From: Clostridium sp. C105KSO13
GTDB lineage: Bacteria; Bacillota; Clostridia; Lachnospirales; Lachnospiraceae
Direction of reading: 5' to 3'
Length of the DNA: 64,000 nt
Assembly (NCBI RefSeq): GCF_001517425.1
Contig: NZ_FBWL01000158.1
Location: 20,753-84,752 of the forward strand
Below are positions 27,648-38,689 of the stretch, piece by piece. Position numbers and translations under genes: made by a program. Below the pieces are notes generated by a model that saw nothing but the letters and a program-made list of their open reading frames with translations, was not told where the DNA came from and did not search any database. The first letter of the stretch is position 1, and every line of letters starts with the position of its first letter.

Positions 27648-28094
27648 CTAAATACTCAGCGTACTGTTATGGTAACGAGAGGATAAGGTGACATCTTCGC
27701 CAAACCAGACAGGAGGCACAAAAGTATTGGCAGATTCCTCGTCGGGAAATTCGACCTCGGCTAAAACCAGTGGGGCGAGGCTCCCCAGAAATATGTCGAG
27801 TTCAATAGTCAGGTTATCCCTCAAGGGCAGCATATACCGGGTCTTGCGGATAAATGTTCCGTCTGTTTTGGGTTTTAAATGTTCATATGCTTCTTTTGTG
27901 AGAGGAAGGTTATATTCTTCTCGCACCATAAGTCCTTTTGATTTGTAGGTGAGGATGTATTCCTCATTATCCCTGCGGATACGGATGACAGGTTCCCGGC
28001 AGAGATAACCCTGTTCAATATTCCGGCAGGGATAGTCATGTAGATTGGCAGGAACATTTTTCTCATTTATCAGATATTTACGTTCAATTTCCAT
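27648..28094 (-). CDS. CYTH-domain protein (triphosphate tunnel family)
   Basis: A 148-residue single-domain CYTH protein. Such enzymes hydrolyse inorganic or organic triphosphates using metal ions inside a beta tunnel. The ExExK signature EIERKYL is at residues 2-8. Alternating basic and acidic strands follow: GYLCREPVIRIRRDNEEYILTYKSKG, REEYNLPL, IRKTRYMLP, IELDIF, and LAEVEFPDEESA. The ATG at 28094 follows AGGAG at 6 bases; an in-frame start at 28124 is less likely. Substrate is not predictable; a simple tripolyphosphatase or adenylate cyclase class IV relative is possible. Confidence 0.88.
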   Translation of the reverse strand: MEIERKYLINEKNVPANLHDYPCRNIEQGYLCREPVIRIRRDNEEYILTYKSKGLMVREEYNLPLTKEAYEHLKPKTDGTFIRKTRYMLPLRDNLTIELDIFLGSLAPLVLAEVEFPDEESANTFVPPVWFGEDVTLSSRYHNSTLSI

Positions 28095-28357
28095 GGCTGA
28101 CTCCTTCTTTATTCCCTCGAGCAACGAGCCGGGGTATTTGACTAATGTATGATATGTGCGGATTGCTCCGCACTCTGTGAATCTGGTACCATCTTAATAT
28201 GCCCGCTTTGAAATGTAAACCATTGCATTTTTATTTATCATTTGTTACACTGAGAACATGTGGAAATTGCAGGTAAATTCTAAGGCAGAAGGGAATAAAA
28301 TATAAAGAAGTCAAGTGTGTTTATAGAAGCTTAATAGAAGCTTTATATAAGAAATAC

Positions 28358-28386
28358 TGGAAATTTAGTACTGAATGTGATATACT
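28358..28386 (+). promoter_or_regulatory. Candidate promoter of the tig-clpP-clpX operon
   Basis: TGGAAA (28358-28363), a 17-base spacer and TATACT (28381-28386) with an extended -10 TGA. The surrounding gap (28095-28470) is AT-rich, has a short direct repeat TAGAAGCTT at about 28324-28341, and shows no gene. No CIRCE or CtsR-type site was recognised. Confidence 0.6.
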
Positions 28387-28470
28387 CTTTCAATGACTGC
28401 GAAAGCAAAATTACCATTCGAATGATTTTCATATTATCTATTATGTTACAAATCAAGGAGGAAAATAAAA

Positions 28471-29757
28471 ATGAGTTTACAGGTAGAAAATTTAGAACAT
28501 AACATGGCCAAACTAACCATCGAAGTCGGTGCAGAGGATGTAGAGAAAGCACTTCAGTCCGCATATTTGAAACAGCGCGGACAGATTAATATTCCCGGAT
28601 TCCGCAAGGGAAAGGTTCCGAGGCAGCTGATTGAAAAGATGTATGGACCGGAAGTGTTTTATGATGAAGCGGTAAACCGTATGATTCCTGACGCATACGG
28701 CAAAGCATACGATGCGTGTGAGCTGGAGCTGGTTTCCCAGCCTCAGATTGATGTGGTTCAGATAGAGAAAGGCAAACCCTTTATTTTTACAGCTGAAGTT
28801 GCAGTAAAACCGGAAGTTACACTGGGCGAATATAAGGGAATGAAAGTGGAAAAGGCACCGGAGGGAGTCACAGAAGAAGAGATCAACGCAGAGATTGATA
28901 AGGAACGTGAGAAGAGCGCAAGAACTATCGAGGTGACAGACCGATCAGTACAGGACAAAGATCAGGTAGTATTGGATTTCGAAGGATTTGCAGACGGGGA
29001 GGCGTTCGAAGGCGGAAAGGCTGAGAATTATCCTCTTACAATTGGTTCCGGTTCATTTATCCCGGGATTTGAGGAACAACTGATCGGTGCTGAGATTGAT
29101 AAAGAGCTGGAAGTAAAGGTGACATTCCCGGAGGATTACCAGGCAGCAGAGCTGGCCGGTAAAGAGGCGGTGTTCAAATGTACTGTACATGAAATCAAGG
29201 CAAAAGAGCTCCCTGAACTGGATGATGAGTTTGCATCTGAAGTGTCGGAGCATGATACACTGGAAGAGTACAAGGCAGAAGTAAAGAAGAATGTTGAAGA
29301 GCGCAAGGAGCGCGAATATAAAGAACAGAAAGAAAATCAGGCCGTAGAGCAGGCTGTGAAGAATGCACAGATGGACATCCCTAAGGCCATGATCGACGGT
29401 CAGGTGAAACAGATGACAGAAGACTTTGCACGCCGCATTCAGCAGCAGGGTCTGTCAGTTGAGCAGTATTTTCAGTTTACGGGAATGACAGCACAGAAGA
29501 TGGAAGAAGAGATGAGGCCACAGGCAGAGAAACAGATTAAGACGAGGCTGGTTCTGGAAGCAGTTGTAAAAGCTGAGAATATTGAAGTCTCTGATGAGCG
29601 CCTGGATGAAGAACTGCAGAAGATGGCGGATGCTTACCAGATGGAAATGGATAAGCTTAAAGAATTCATGGGTGATCGTGAGAAAGAACAAATGAAAGAA
29701 GATATCGCAGTGCAGGAGGCAGTTACATTTATTGCAGATGCTGCAGTTGAAGAGTAG
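28471..29757 (+). CDS. tig: Trigger factor chaperone
   Basis: A ribosome-bound chaperone with peptidyl-prolyl isomerase activity that meets nascent chains. The N-terminal ribosome-binding domain contains the signature GFRKGKVPRQ. The FKBP-type PPIase domain (about 155-240) contains QVVLDFEGFADGEAFEGGKAENY, then GSGSFIPGFEEQL. The long helical C-terminal substrate-binding arms follow. Its 428 residues are normal. AAGGAGG precedes the ATG. clpP begins 15 bases downstream, forming the widespread tig-clpP-clpX order. Confidence 0.97.
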   Translation: MSLQVENLEHNMAKLTIEVGAEDVEKALQSAYLKQRGQINIPGFRKGKVPRQLIEKMYGPEVFYDEAVNRMIPDAYGKAYDACELELVSQPQIDVVQIEKGKPFIFTAEVAVKPEVTLGEYKGMKVEKAPEGVTEEEINAEIDKEREKSARTIEVTDRSVQDKDQVVLDFEGFADGEAFEGGKAENYPLTIGSGSFIPGFEEQLIGAEIDKELEVKVTFPEDYQAAELAGKEAVFKCTVHEIKAKELPELDDEFASEVSEHDTLEEYKAEVKKNVEERKEREYKEQKENQAVEQAVKNAQMDIPKAMIDGQVKQMTEDFARRIQQQGLSVEQYFQFTGMTAQKMEEEMRPQAEKQIKTRLVLEAVVKAENIEVSDERLDEELQKMADAYQMEMDKLKEFMGDREKEQMKEDIAVQEAVTFIADAAVEE

Positions 29758-29772
29758 ACAGGAGGAATTTAA

Positions 29773-30354
29773 ATGAGTTTAGTACCTTATGTCATTGAAC
29801 AAACCAGCCGGGGGGAACGCTCCTACGACATTTATTCAAGATTATTAAAAGAAAGAATCATTTTTCTGGGAGAAGAAGTAACTGACGTGTCGGCAAGTGT
29901 GATTGTTGCGCAGCTTCTATTTCTGGAGGCGGACGATCCGGACAAGGATATCCAGCTTTACATTAACAGCCCGGGAGGATCTGTAACAGCCGGACTGGCA
30001 ATTTATGATACGATGCAGTATATTAAGTGCGATATTTCTACAGTATGTATCGGCATGGCAGCAAGTATGGGATCATTCCTGCTTTCAGGCGGAAAGAAGG
30101 GAAAGCGTTTTGCGCTGCCTTCTTCAGAAATTATGATTCATCAGCCTTCAGGCGGAGCTCAGGGACAGGCAACTGAAATTCGGATTGCGGCGGACCATAT
30201 CTTAAAGACCCGCAAGAAGTTAAACGAGATTTTGGCTGCAAATACAGGGCAGGATTTGGAAGTTATTGAAGTCGATACAGAGAGAGATAATTTTATGACT
30301 GCCCAGGAAGCAAAGGAATATGGATTAATAGACGAAGTAATTGCCAATCATTGA
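29773..30354 (+). CDS. clpP: ATP-dependent Clp protease proteolytic subunit
   Basis: The serine peptidase chamber of ClpXP. The catalytic triad is visible: Ser98 in GMAASMGS, His123 in MIHQPSGG and Asp172. The N-terminal [25 protein letters not shown] is the standard ClpP opening, with no long propeptide. Its 193 residues are typical. GGAGG lies before the ATG. clpX follows 25 bases later, so the pair is co-expressed. Confidence 0.98.
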   Translation: MSLVPYVIEQTSRGERSYDIYSRLLKERIIFLGEEVTDVSASVIVAQLLFLEADDPDKDIQLYINSPGGSVTAGLAIYDTMQYIKCDISTVCIGMAASMGSFLLSGGKKGKRFALPSSEIMIHQPSGGAQGQATEIRIAADHILKTRKKLNEILAANTGQDLEVIEVDTERDNFMTAQEAKEYGLIDEVIANH

Positions 30355-30379
30355 TGGCAATATGAGGTGAGATAGCATT

Positions 30380-31651
30380 ATGGCAGGAAGAGTAAGCGAA
30401 GAAGCAGTGAGATGTTCCTTCTGCAATAAGACACAGTCGCAGGTGCGGAAACTGATAGCGGGACCCAACGGAGCATTTATCTGTGACGAGTGCATCGAGG
30501 TGTGCTCTGAAATTATTGAAGAAGAATTTGAATACGAGGAAGGAAGCAAATACGAAGATATTAACCTCCTGACACCGGAAGAAATAAAGACGTTTCTGGA
30601 TGAATATGTCATCGGACAGGATGAGGCGAAAAGAGTTCTTTCTGTATCCGTTTACAATCATTACAAGCGGATTATGGCTGAACAGGATCTGGGCGTCGAA
30701 CTGCAGAAAAGCAATATATTGATGCTTGGGCCTACCGGCTGCGGAAAGACCCTGCTTGCCCAGACATTGGCAAAGATATTAAATGTACCTTTTGCGATTG
30801 CAGATGCTACAGCATTGACTGAGGCAGGTTATGTGGGGGAAGATGTGGAGAATATTCTGCTGAAGGTAATTCAGGCTGCGGACGGAGATATAGAGCGTGC
30901 TGAACATGGTATTATCTATATTGATGAGATTGACAAGATTACGAGAAAGTCAGAGAATCCCTCCATTACCCGTGATGTGTCGGGGGAGGGAGTTCAGCAG
31001 GCCCTGCTGAAAATCATCGAAGGCACAGTGGCCTCTGTTCCGCCTCAGGGCGGAAGAAAGCACCCCCATCAGGAGCTGATACAGATCGACACCACCAATA
31101 TCCTGTTTATCTGCGGAGGCGCTTTTGAAGGGATAGATAAGTTGATTGAGACACGTCTTGATAAGAAATCTATCGGCTTTAATGCTGAAATTGCTTCTAA
31201 ACACGAGGAGAATGTGGATGTTCTTTTACATCAGGTACTGCCTCAGGATCTGGTGAAGTTTGGATTGATACCGGAGCTGGTGGGACGTCTGCCGGTTACA
31301 GTATCTCTGGATATGCTGGATAAAGAAGCGTTGATTAGAATTTTAACAGAACCAAAGAGCGCAATCGTAAAGCAGTATCAAAAACTGCTGGAATTAGACG
31401 GAGTGCGATTGGAATTTGATAAAGATGCTCTTCTGGCAATTGCGGAGACATCTCTTGCGAGAAAGACCGGAGCCAGAGGCCTGCGGGCTATTATGGAAAA
31501 CATTATGATGGACACGATGTTTAAGGTGCCGTCTGATGATACAATCAAGGGATGCCGGATAACAAAAGAAGTGGTGAAAGGAACAGGAAATCCCCTTTAT
31601 GAGTGTGACGGGGAAGAACGCAGATCATTTCTTACATCAGAGAGTGCATAG
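30380..31651 (+). CDS. clpX: ATP-dependent Clp protease ATP-binding subunit ClpX
   Basis: An AAA+ unfoldase feeding ClpP. The N-terminal zinc-binding domain has CSFCNKTQ and CDECIEVC. Walker A GPTGCGKT is at 117-124, Walker [11 protein letters not shown] follows, then the pore loop GYVGEDVE, the RKH loop and the IGF-type ClpP contact ([13 protein letters not shown] is adjacent). Its 423 residues are normal. TGAGGTGAG precedes the ATG. Confidence 0.98.
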   Translation: MAGRVSEEAVRCSFCNKTQSQVRKLIAGPNGAFICDECIEVCSEIIEEEFEYEEGSKYEDINLLTPEEIKTFLDEYVIGQDEAKRVLSVSVYNHYKRIMAEQDLGVELQKSNILMLGPTGCGKTLLAQTLAKILNVPFAIADATALTEAGYVGEDVENILLKVIQAADGDIERAEHGIIYIDEIDKITRKSENPSITRDVSGEGVQQALLKIIEGTVASVPPQGGRKHPHQELIQIDTTNILFICGGAFEGIDKLIETRLDKKSIGFNAEIASKHEENVDVLLHQVLPQDLVKFGLIPELVGRLPVTVSLDMLDKEALIRILTEPKSAIVKQYQKLLELDGVRLEFDKDALLAIAETSLARKTGARGLRAIMENIMMDTMFKVPSDDTIKGCRITKEVVKGTGNPLYECDGEERRSFLTSESA

Positions 31652-31658
31652 GAAATTG

Positions 31659-31686
31659 GGCGGGTGCAATAGTATCCGCCTTTCTT
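31659..31686 (+). terminator. Weak terminator or attenuator between clpX and lon
   Basis: A 7-bp GC-rich stem with one wobble (31659-31665 with 31674-31680) is followed by TTTCTT. It may reduce read-through into lon. Confidence 0.45.
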
Positions 31687-31721
31687 ATACTATATTTTGA
31701 AACGCAGGAGGAAAGACATAT

Positions 31722-34046
31722 ATGAATAGTGGGACACAGAGCCTTCCTATGGTAGCCTTAAGAGGCATAACGATTATGCCGGAGATGGTCGTACATTTTG
31801 ACATAAGCAGGGAGCAGTCTATAGCAGCGATTCAAGAAGCTATGGTGGAAGACCAGAAGATCTTTATGATAACCCAGAGAGACGCTGAAGTCGAGAAACC
31901 AAAGCAGGAGGACTTGTTCGAGGTAGGAACTATCGGGACAATCAAGCAGATTATCAAGCTGCCCAGACATATTGTCCGGGTTCTTGTGGCAGGAGAAAAA
32001 AGAGGTGTGCTTCAGAATATAGAGTATGAAGAACCCTATATGCGTGCCAGCGTGGAGGAAATTGACGATTCTGAAATTACCATACCGGATGATTTGAACG
32101 GAGAGGCTATGGAGCGCGGCTTAAAGGATATGTTTGTAGATTTCGCTGCAAAAAACGGTAAGATGTCCAAAGAGTCGGTTGCTCAGATTCTGGAGGTGCA
32201 GGGTCTGATAAAGCTGGTGGATGAAGTCGCCGCAAACACACCGCTGCCTTATAAAGATCTTCAGGAAATCTTAAATGAGACAGATTTTTGGAAGAGATAT
32301 GAAGCACTGGCATTCAAGCTTGTGAATGAAGTGCAGATTATGGATATCAAAGAGCAGATTCAGATAAAAGTAAAAGAGAGAGTAGACAAGCATCAGAAAG
32401 AATATATTCTACGGGAACAGTTAAAACTAATACGTGAGGAACTGGGAGATGATACCACACTTTCGGATGCAGATGAGTTTGAAAAGGCAGCAAAAGCACT
32501 GAAGGCTCCTAAAGAAGTAAAAGAGAAGCTTACAAAGGAAATAGGGCGTTTTAAAAATTCTCTGAACAGTCCGGCGGAGACAGGAGTCATCCGTACTTAT
32601 ATTGAGAATCTTTTGGAAATGCCCTGGGACAAGGTGGCAAAGGACAGCCGGGATATAGAATATGCCCGGAAGATTTTGGAAGAGGACCATTATGGTTTGG
32701 AACAGGTCAAGGAGAGAGTGTTGGAATTTCTGGCGGTTCGTTCTTTAACAAAGAAGGGTGAGAGCCCTATTTTATGTCTTGTAGGCCCTCCGGGGACGGG
32801 GAAGACCTCCATTGCAAAATCTCTTGCAAGAGCATTGAAGAAGCCTTATGTGAGAATCTCTTTGGGAGGAATCAGGGACGAGGCGGAAATCAGAGGACAT
32901 AGAAAGACTTACGTGGGAGCGATGCCGGGCAGGATAGCAGAGGCGATGAAATCGGCGGGAGTGAAGAACCCTGTAATGCTCTTAGACGAGATTGACAAGG
33001 TGAGTACAGATTATAAGGGGGATACGTTTTCCGCCCTTCTGGAGGTGCTGGACAGCGAACAGAACAGCAAGTTTAGGGATCATTATCTGGAACTCCCCCT
33101 GGATTTGTCTGAAGTTTTATTTGTTACGACAGCAAATACGCTCCAGACCATACCCAGACCACTTGTCGACCGTATGGAGGTTATTGAAATCAGCAGTTAT
33201 ACGGAAAATGAGAAGCTGCACATAGCGGTGGAGCATTTGATACCAAAGCAGATTCAAAAGCACGGATTACAACCGGAACAACTGTCTTTTAGTAAACCTG
33301 CAATCTGGAAGATGGCACGCAACTACACAAAAGAAGCGGGAGTCAGACAGCTGGAGAGAAAGATAGGAGACATTTGCAGAAAAGCTGCAAAAGAAATACT
33401 GACAACAAAGAAAAAGAGGGTTATAATAACAGAAAAGAATATCCATAAATATCTGGGGAAGGAAAAGTATACATATCAGATGGTAAATCCTTCTGATGAA
33501 GTAGGCATTGCGCGAGGGCTTGCCTGGACCAGTGTAGGAGGCGATACACTTCAGATTGAAGTGAACGTCATGCACGGAGATGGGGAAATTATGCTCACCG
33601 GGAAGCTGGGTGATGTAATGAAAGAATCTGCACGTACAGGAATCAGTTATATACGGTCTGTAAGCGACCGGTACAAGGTTGCAGAGGATTTCTTTGAAAA
33701 GCACGATATTCATGTACATATACCGGAGGGAGCAGTGCCTAAGGACGGACCGTCTGCAGGAATTACTATGGCGACTGCAATGTTGTCAGCTATTACCGGA
33801 TATAAGGTCAGAGCAGACCTGGCAATGACGGGTGAGGTTACACTCCGGGGAAGAGTTCTTCCCATCGGAGGACTGAAGGAGAAGCTGCTTGCCGCAAAAA
33901 GCGCCGGTATTAAGACAGTACTTGTTCCCGGTAAAAATCAGGCGGATGTGGAAGAACTATCCGGTGAGATTACAAAAGGTCTGGAAATTCTGCCTGTGGA
34001 AAATATGGATGAAGTACTCAAAACAGCTCTTGTAACAGAAAAATAA
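31722..34046 (+). CDS. lon: ATP-dependent Lon protease
   Basis: A cytoplasmic AAA+ protease that degrades misfolded and regulatory proteins. The N-terminal LonN domain (about 5-200) and coiled-coil (KEYILREQLKLIREELGDD) precede the ATPase domain with GPPGTGKTS and LLDEIDKV. The C-terminal serine-lysine peptidase has the dyad Ser678 (PKDGPSAG) and Lys721 (GGLKEKLLAA). Its 774 residues are normal. CAGGAGG lies upstream. It is followed after 20 bases by engB, the conserved lon-engB order of Firmicutes. Confidence 0.98.
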   Translation: MNSGTQSLPMVALRGITIMPEMVVHFDISREQSIAAIQEAMVEDQKIFMITQRDAEVEKPKQEDLFEVGTIGTIKQIIKLPRHIVRVLVAGEKRGVLQNIEYEEPYMRASVEEIDDSEITIPDDLNGEAMERGLKDMFVDFAAKNGKMSKESVAQILEVQGLIKLVDEVAANTPLPYKDLQEILNETDFWKRYEALAFKLVNEVQIMDIKEQIQIKVKERVDKHQKEYILREQLKLIREELGDDTTLSDADEFEKAAKALKAPKEVKEKLTKEIGRFKNSLNSPAETGVIRTYIENLLEMPWDKVAKDSRDIEYARKILEEDHYGLEQVKERVLEFLAVRSLTKKGESPILCLVGPPGTGKTSIAKSLARALKKPYVRISLGGIRDEAEIRGHRKTYVGAMPGRIAEAMKSAGVKNPVMLLDEIDKVSTDYKGDTFSALLEVLDSEQNSKFRDHYLELPLDLSEVLFVTTANTLQTIPRPLVDRMEVIEISSYTENEKLHIAVEHLIPKQIQKHGLQPEQLSFSKPAIWKMARNYTKEAGVRQLERKIGDICRKAAKEILTTKKKRVIITEKNIHKYLGKEKYTYQMVNPSDEVGIARGLAWTSVGGDTLQIEVNVMHGDGEIMLTGKLGDVMKESARTGISYIRSVSDRYKVAEDFFEKHDIHVHIPEGAVPKDGPSAGITMATAMLSAITGYKVRADLAMTGEVTLRGRVLPIGGLKEKLLAAKSAGIKTVLVPGKNQADVEELSGEITKGLEILPVENMDEVLKTALVTEK

Positions 34047-34066
34047 GTCTGCGGAAAGGACATGGG

Positions 34067-34654
34067 ATGGTTATCAAGAATATTAATTTGGAGACGGTAT
34101 GCGGCATAACAAGTGTGCTTCCGGATAATGATAAGCCGGAAATCGCATTTGCAGGGAAGTCTAATGTAGGAAAATCTTCATTAATCAACGCGCTGATGAA
34201 TCGAAAATCCTATGCCAGAATTTCGGCAACACCCGGAAAAACGCAGACAATCAACTTTTACAACATCAATGGAGAGATGTACCTTGTAGATCTTCCGGGT
34301 TACGGGTATGCTAAAGTTTCCGAGAAGGAAAAGGAGCAGTGGGGAAGGCTGGTGGAACGTTATCTGCACAGCTCTTCCCGGCTGAAAACTGTCTTCCTTT
34401 TGCTTGATATCCGGCACGAACCTTCTTCCAATGACAAGATGATGTACCGATGGATTGTGGAGCAGGGCTACAAGCCGATTATCATAGCGACAAAGCTGGA
34501 CAAACTAAAGAGGAGCCAGATCCAGAAGCATATAAAAATGGTCAAAGAAGGACTGGAACTTGAAAAAGATGCAAAGATTATTCCCTTTTCATCTGTGACA
34601 AAACAAGGTCGGGATGAGATATGGGAGTTTGTGGAGACACAACTGGGGGTATGA
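34067..34654 (+). CDS. engB: Ribosome biogenesis GTPase EngB/YsxC
   Basis: A GTPase needed for late 50S assembly. Walker A GKSNVGKS is at residues 30-37. The switch region ARISATPGKTQTINFY, DLPGYGYAKVS (G3), and TKLDK (G4) are intact. Its 195 residues are typical. GGAAAGGA precedes the ATG. The stop codon overlaps the next gene's ATG (ATGA), implying coupled translation. Confidence 0.96.
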   Translation: MVIKNINLETVCGITSVLPDNDKPEIAFAGKSNVGKSSLINALMNRKSYARISATPGKTQTINFYNINGEMYLVDLPGYGYAKVSEKEKEQWGRLVERYLHSSSRLKTVFLLLDIRHEPSSNDKMMYRWIVEQGYKPIIIATKLDKLKRSQIQKHIKMVKEGLELEKDAKIIPFSSVTKQGRDEIWEFVETQLGV

Positions 34655-35793
34655 CAATGGAGAGCAGACGGCCCTACTGGCAGATTATTGTGAGTCTTGT
34701 GTTTAGTCTGGCTGCGACAGCAGCCTTTGTGATTATTGGAATAAAAGCGCTGGGGTTTTTTATGCCCTTTGTTATTGGGTGGATTATGTCTACAATTGCC
34801 ACCCCGGTAGTTAACTGGCTGGAGAAAAGACTGAAGATTGTTAAAAAGCTGGGATCTGCTCTTATTGTAGTTATAGTTCTGGTCTTGATTGTATTGGTGA
34901 TTTATTTTGCAATCAGCCATATTGTCGGAGAAATAGGAGATCTGATATCAAATTCGCCGAATTTATATGCTCAATTTAAATCAGGACTGGAACAAATCGG
35001 AGACGCGCTTTCAGGTGTGTTTTCCAGGCTGCCCCAGGGAGTGGAGAGTGGCTGGGACACTGCGGTAGATAACCTGAATGAGTATGCAGCCAAAGTGGTT
35101 GCAAACATCAGCGAACCGACAGTGGCTGCGGCCGGAAACTTTGCAAAGCGCCTTCCGTCTTATCTGATTTCATTTATTGTGACAATGATGTCGGCCTATT
35201 TGTTTACGGTGAACAGAGAAGAAGTAATTCAATGGATGAAAAAGGTTTCACCGCCTTCGATTGCAAAGAGAATGGAACTGGTAAGCGATAACCTGAAATA
35301 TGCAGTCGGAGGATATTTTAAAGCGCAATTCAAAATTATGGCGATTGTGTTCGTAGTTCTTTTTGTTAGTTTTGTAGTGCTTGACGTGCATTATTCTATA
35401 TTAATTGCGTTTTTAATTTCTTTTTTGGATTTTCTCCCATTTTTTGGGACGGGTACCGCACTGATACCGTGGGCTCTTTACCAGGGACTCATGGGAGATT
35501 ATAAGATGGCAGTTGCTCTTATCATTGTCTATATTCTGACGCAGCTGATGCGCCAGCTGGTTCAGCCCAAGTTTGTGGGAGACAGCATGGGTTTGAACCC
35601 ACTTGTGACACTTCTTTTACTTTATATAGGATATAAGGTGAGCAGTATCCTTGGAATGATTCTGGCAGTGCCCATCGGCATGGTACTGATTAATATGATA
35701 CGGGCAGGAGCTTTTGATTATATTTTAAACGATGTGACGCTTCTGGTGGATGGAATTCTGGGCTTAAGAGAAGAACCCGATAAAAAGAAATGA
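34651..35793 (+). CDS. AI-2E-family permease
   Basis: An integral membrane protein of the AI-2E/YdiK/PerM family, members of which have been linked to export of small molecules or to Na+/H+ exchange. Two N-terminal helices (about 10-55) and one more (70-95) precede an extracytoplasmic stretch. A C-terminal cluster follows, with the conserved DFLPFFGTGTALIPWALYQ, QPKFVGDSMGLNPLVTLLLLYIGYK and GMILAVPIGM. ATG at 34651 overlaps the engB stop; a second ATG at 34657 is possible. The 380 residues end at a shared terminator. Substrate unknown. Confidence 0.85.
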   Translation: MTMESRRPYWQIIVSLVFSLAATAAFVIIGIKALGFFMPFVIGWIMSTIATPVVNWLEKRLKIVKKLGSALIVVIVLVLIVLVIYFAISHIVGEIGDLISNSPNLYAQFKSGLEQIGDALSGVFSRLPQGVESGWDTAVDNLNEYAAKVVANISEPTVAAAGNFAKRLPSYLISFIVTMMSAYLFTVNREEVIQWMKKVSPPSIAKRMELVSDNLKYAVGGYFKAQFKIMAIVFVVLFVSFVVLDVHYSILIAFLISFLDFLPFFGTGTALIPWALYQGLMGDYKMAVALIIVYILTQLMRQLVQPKFVGDSMGLNPLVTLLLLYIGYKVSSILGMILAVPIGMVLINMIRAGAFDYILNDVTLLVDGILGLREEPDKKK

Positions 35794-35818
35794 GGAGTCT
35801 GAACTGCCAGACTCCTCA
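35791..35818. terminator. Bidirectional terminator between the permease and uvrA
   Basis: A perfect 11-bp stem (35791-35801 with 35808-35818) with a 6-base loop. Its left arm includes the permease stop codon, and the uvrA stop follows at 35824. A-rich sequence on the left and T-containing sequence on the right serve both directions. Confidence 0.8.
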
Positions 35819-35823
35819 CACTA

Positions 35824-38673
35824 TTATTTGCTTTTGCTGAGAGTTTCAGCGATGTATTTTCCGGTATAAGATTTGGGGTTATGTGCCACTTTCTCGGGGG
35901 TACCGGTGGCTACAATAGTTCCGCCTTTGTCCCCGCCTTCGGGACCTATGTCAATTATATAATCCGCAGTCTTTATGACGTCCAGATTGTGTTCAATAAC
36001 AATAACAGTGTTTCCGTCACCAGAAAGCCGGCGCAGAATCTCCGTCAGTTTATGGACATCGGCAAAATGAAGCCCTGTCGTCGGTTCGTCCAGAATATAA
36101 ACAGTCTTTCCTGTGCTGCGTCGGCTTAGTTCGGAGGCCAGCTTTATCCGCTGTGCCTCACCTCCGGACAACTCTGTGGAGGGTTGGCCGAGACGGATAT
36201 AAGAAAGACCCACATCGTTAAGTGTCTCCATCTTCCTGCGGATACTGGGAACATGTTCAAAAAAGCTCAGAGCTTCACCCACAGTCATATTTAGAATATC
36301 ATAAATATTTTTCCCTTTATATTTAACTTCAAGTGTTTCCCTGTTATAGCGTTTTCCGCCACACACTTCACATGGGACATAGACATCCGGCAGGAAGTGC
36401 ATCTCAATCTTTAAAATTCCATCGCCGTTGCAGGCTTCACAGCGTCCGCCCTTTACATTGAAGCTGAATCTTCCCTTTTTATAGCCTCTGGACTTTGCAT
36501 CCGGCGTTGCGGCAAACAAATCCCGGATTAAGTCAAATACTCCAGTGTATGTTGCGGGATTGGACCGTGGCGTGCGCCCGATGGGAGACTGGTCAATATT
36601 GATGACCTTGTCAATCTGATCCATTCCTTCAATTCTCTTGTGCTTTCCGGGGATTGTCCTTGCCCGGTTTAACTCTTTTGCCAGTTTTTTATATAATATT
36701 TCGTTTACCAGAGAACTCTTTCCGGAACCGGATACCCCGGTTACGCAGGTCATGATCCCCAGAGGAATATCCACATCTATATTTTTTAGGTTGTTTTCGC
36801 TCGCTCCGATCACTTTGAGAAAACCAGTTGGCTTCTCTCTTTTTTCGGGAACCGGAATTTGGATTTTGCCGCTCAAATATGCGCCGGTAATTGAGTTTTT
36901 ATTCTTCATAATCTCCTGGGCTGTGCCTATGGCGACAACCTCACCGCCGAATTCGCCGGCTCCCGGGCCAATATCGACCACACAGTCCGCTGCCAGCATG
37001 GTGTCCTCGTCGTGTTCCACAACAATCAATGAGTTTCCCAGATCACGGAGATGCTTTAAGGTACCAAGCAGCTTATCGTTATCCCTTTGATGAAGACCAA
37101 TACTTGGCTCATCCAGAATATATGCTACGCCCACCAGACCGGAACCAATCTGTGTGGCAAGACGGATTCGCTGTGCTTCACCCCCTGATAAGGATGCGGC
37201 TGCCCTTGCCAGAGTCAGGTATTCCAGCCCTACGTCCATCAGAAACTGAATGCGTGCGGTAATCTCTTTGAGAATCTGTCCTCCGATCATCATTTGTGTC
37301 TGAGTCAGTTGAAGTTCCTTCAAAAACTTCTGGAATTTGTCAATGGACAAAGTGGTGACTTCAGAAATATTCTTGTCTCCTACGGTGACGGCCAGAGCAC
37401 CCTTCTTCAGCCTCTGCCCGCCGCACTCGGGGCAGGGGGTAATATTCATAAAACTTTCATACTCTGTCTTCATGGTATCCGAGCCGGTTTCTCGATAACG
37501 ACGTTCTACGTTTTTGATTAGACCTTCAAAAGCAACATCATAGACGCCCTCGCCACGCTGCCCTTTATAATAAACTTTGACGGATTTGCCGTTGGTGCCA
37601 TAGAGAATAACATCATGTATCTGTCTGGGATAGTCTTCAAATGGAGTATCCAGATCGAAGTGGTACTCTTGGCATAAAGCGTCGAGGATTGCTCTGGTGA
37701 AGCTGGATTTGTCCGTACAGGACTGCCAGCCCGTGACTGCGATTGCCCCCCGGTTAATGCTAAGTGACGGATCCGGGATCATGAGATCTTCAGAAAACTC
37801 CATCTTATACCCAAGACCAAAGCAGACCGGGCATGCCCCAAAGGGATTATTGAAAGAGAAACTTCTAGGTTCGACCTCGTCAATACTGATGCCGCAGTCC
37901 GGGCATGAAAAAGTCTGACTGAAATTCATGGGCTCACCATCGATAATGTCTACAATAAGAAGTCCTTCGGCTAAAGAAAGCACACTTTCCACTGAATCGG
38001 TGAGCCTCTTTTCAATGCCGGGCTTCACAACCAGACGATCTACAATAATCTCAATATTGTGTTTCATATTTTTATTCAGGACAATTTCCTCAGAAAGCTC
38101 ATACAGGCTGCCGTCAATCCTTACCCGAACATATCCGCTTCTTTTGGCCCTTTCCAGCAGTTTAACGTGGGTTCCCTTTCGCCCCCTGACGACAGGGGCC
38201 AGAAGCTGGATTTTTGTGCGTTCCGGCAATTGCATAATCTGGTCTACCATCTGGTCCACTGTCTGCTTTGTGATTTCCTTTCCGCAGTTCGGGCAGTGTG
38301 GAATTCCTACACGGGCGTAAAGCAGACGAAGGTAGTCATAAATTTCCGTCACGGTCCCCACGGTGGAACGGGGATTGTGATTCGTAGACTTCTGGTCGAT
38401 GGAAATTGCAGGAGAGAGCCCTTCTATACTTTCTACGTTGGGTTTTTCCATCTGACCCAGGAATTGTCTTGCGTAGGAGGACAAAGATTCCATATATCTT
38501 CTCTGTCCCTCTGCATAAATCGTGTCAAATGCAAGAGAAGACTTTCCGGAGCCGCTGAGTCCCGTAAGTACAACAAGCTCATTTCTCGGAATGTCTACAT
38601 CAATATTTTTTAAATTATTTTCATTTGCGCCTCGTATCCTAATATATTCTCTGGCGTTCATTTTTTTCCCCAT
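35824..38673 (-). CDS. uvrA: UvrABC excinuclease subunit A
   Basis: The damage-sensing ATPase of nucleotide excision repair. It has two ABC modules. The first carries GLSGSGKSS near the N-terminus, a zinc finger (CPNCGKE and CPDCGIS regions), and [19 protein letters not shown]. The second carries GVSGSGKSS, the zinc finger CEACNGDG with CEVCGGKR, and a second [15 protein letters not shown] with [11 protein letters not shown]. Its 949 residues are typical. AAGGAG lies 5 bases before the ATG at 38673. It follows uvrB by 17 bases in the same transcript. Confidence 0.98.
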   Translation of the reverse strand: MGKKMNAREYIRIRGANENNLKNIDVDIPRNELVVLTGLSGSGKSSLAFDTIYAEGQRRYMESLSSYARQFLGQMEKPNVESIEGLSPAISIDQKSTNHNPRSTVGTVTEIYDYLRLLYARVGIPHCPNCGKEITKQTVDQMVDQIMQLPERTKIQLLAPVVRGRKGTHVKLLERAKRSGYVRVRIDGSLYELSEEIVLNKNMKHNIEIIVDRLVVKPGIEKRLTDSVESVLSLAEGLLIVDIIDGEPMNFSQTFSCPDCGISIDEVEPRSFSFNNPFGACPVCFGLGYKMEFSEDLMIPDPSLSINRGAIAVTGWQSCTDKSSFTRAILDALCQEYHFDLDTPFEDYPRQIHDVILYGTNGKSVKVYYKGQRGEGVYDVAFEGLIKNVERRYRETGSDTMKTEYESFMNITPCPECGGQRLKKGALAVTVGDKNISEVTTLSIDKFQKFLKELQLTQTQMMIGGQILKEITARIQFLMDVGLEYLTLARAAASLSGGEAQRIRLATQIGSGLVGVAYILDEPSIGLHQRDNDKLLGTLKHLRDLGNSLIVVEHDEDTMLAADCVVDIGPGAGEFGGEVVAIGTAQEIMKNKNSITGAYLSGKIQIPVPEKREKPTGFLKVIGASENNLKNIDVDIPLGIMTCVTGVSGSGKSSLVNEILYKKLAKELNRARTIPGKHKRIEGMDQIDKVINIDQSPIGRTPRSNPATYTGVFDLIRDLFAATPDAKSRGYKKGRFSFNVKGGRCEACNGDGILKIEMHFLPDVYVPCEVCGGKRYNRETLEVKYKGKNIYDILNMTVGEALSFFEHVPSIRRKMETLNDVGLSYIRLGQPSTELSGGEAQRIKLASELSRRSTGKTVYILDEPTTGLHFADVHKLTEILRRLSGDGNTVIVIEHNLDVIKTADYIIDIGPEGGDKGGTIVATGTPEKVAHNPKSYTGKYIAETLSKSK

Positions 38674-38689
38674 CTTATCTCCTTGCTTT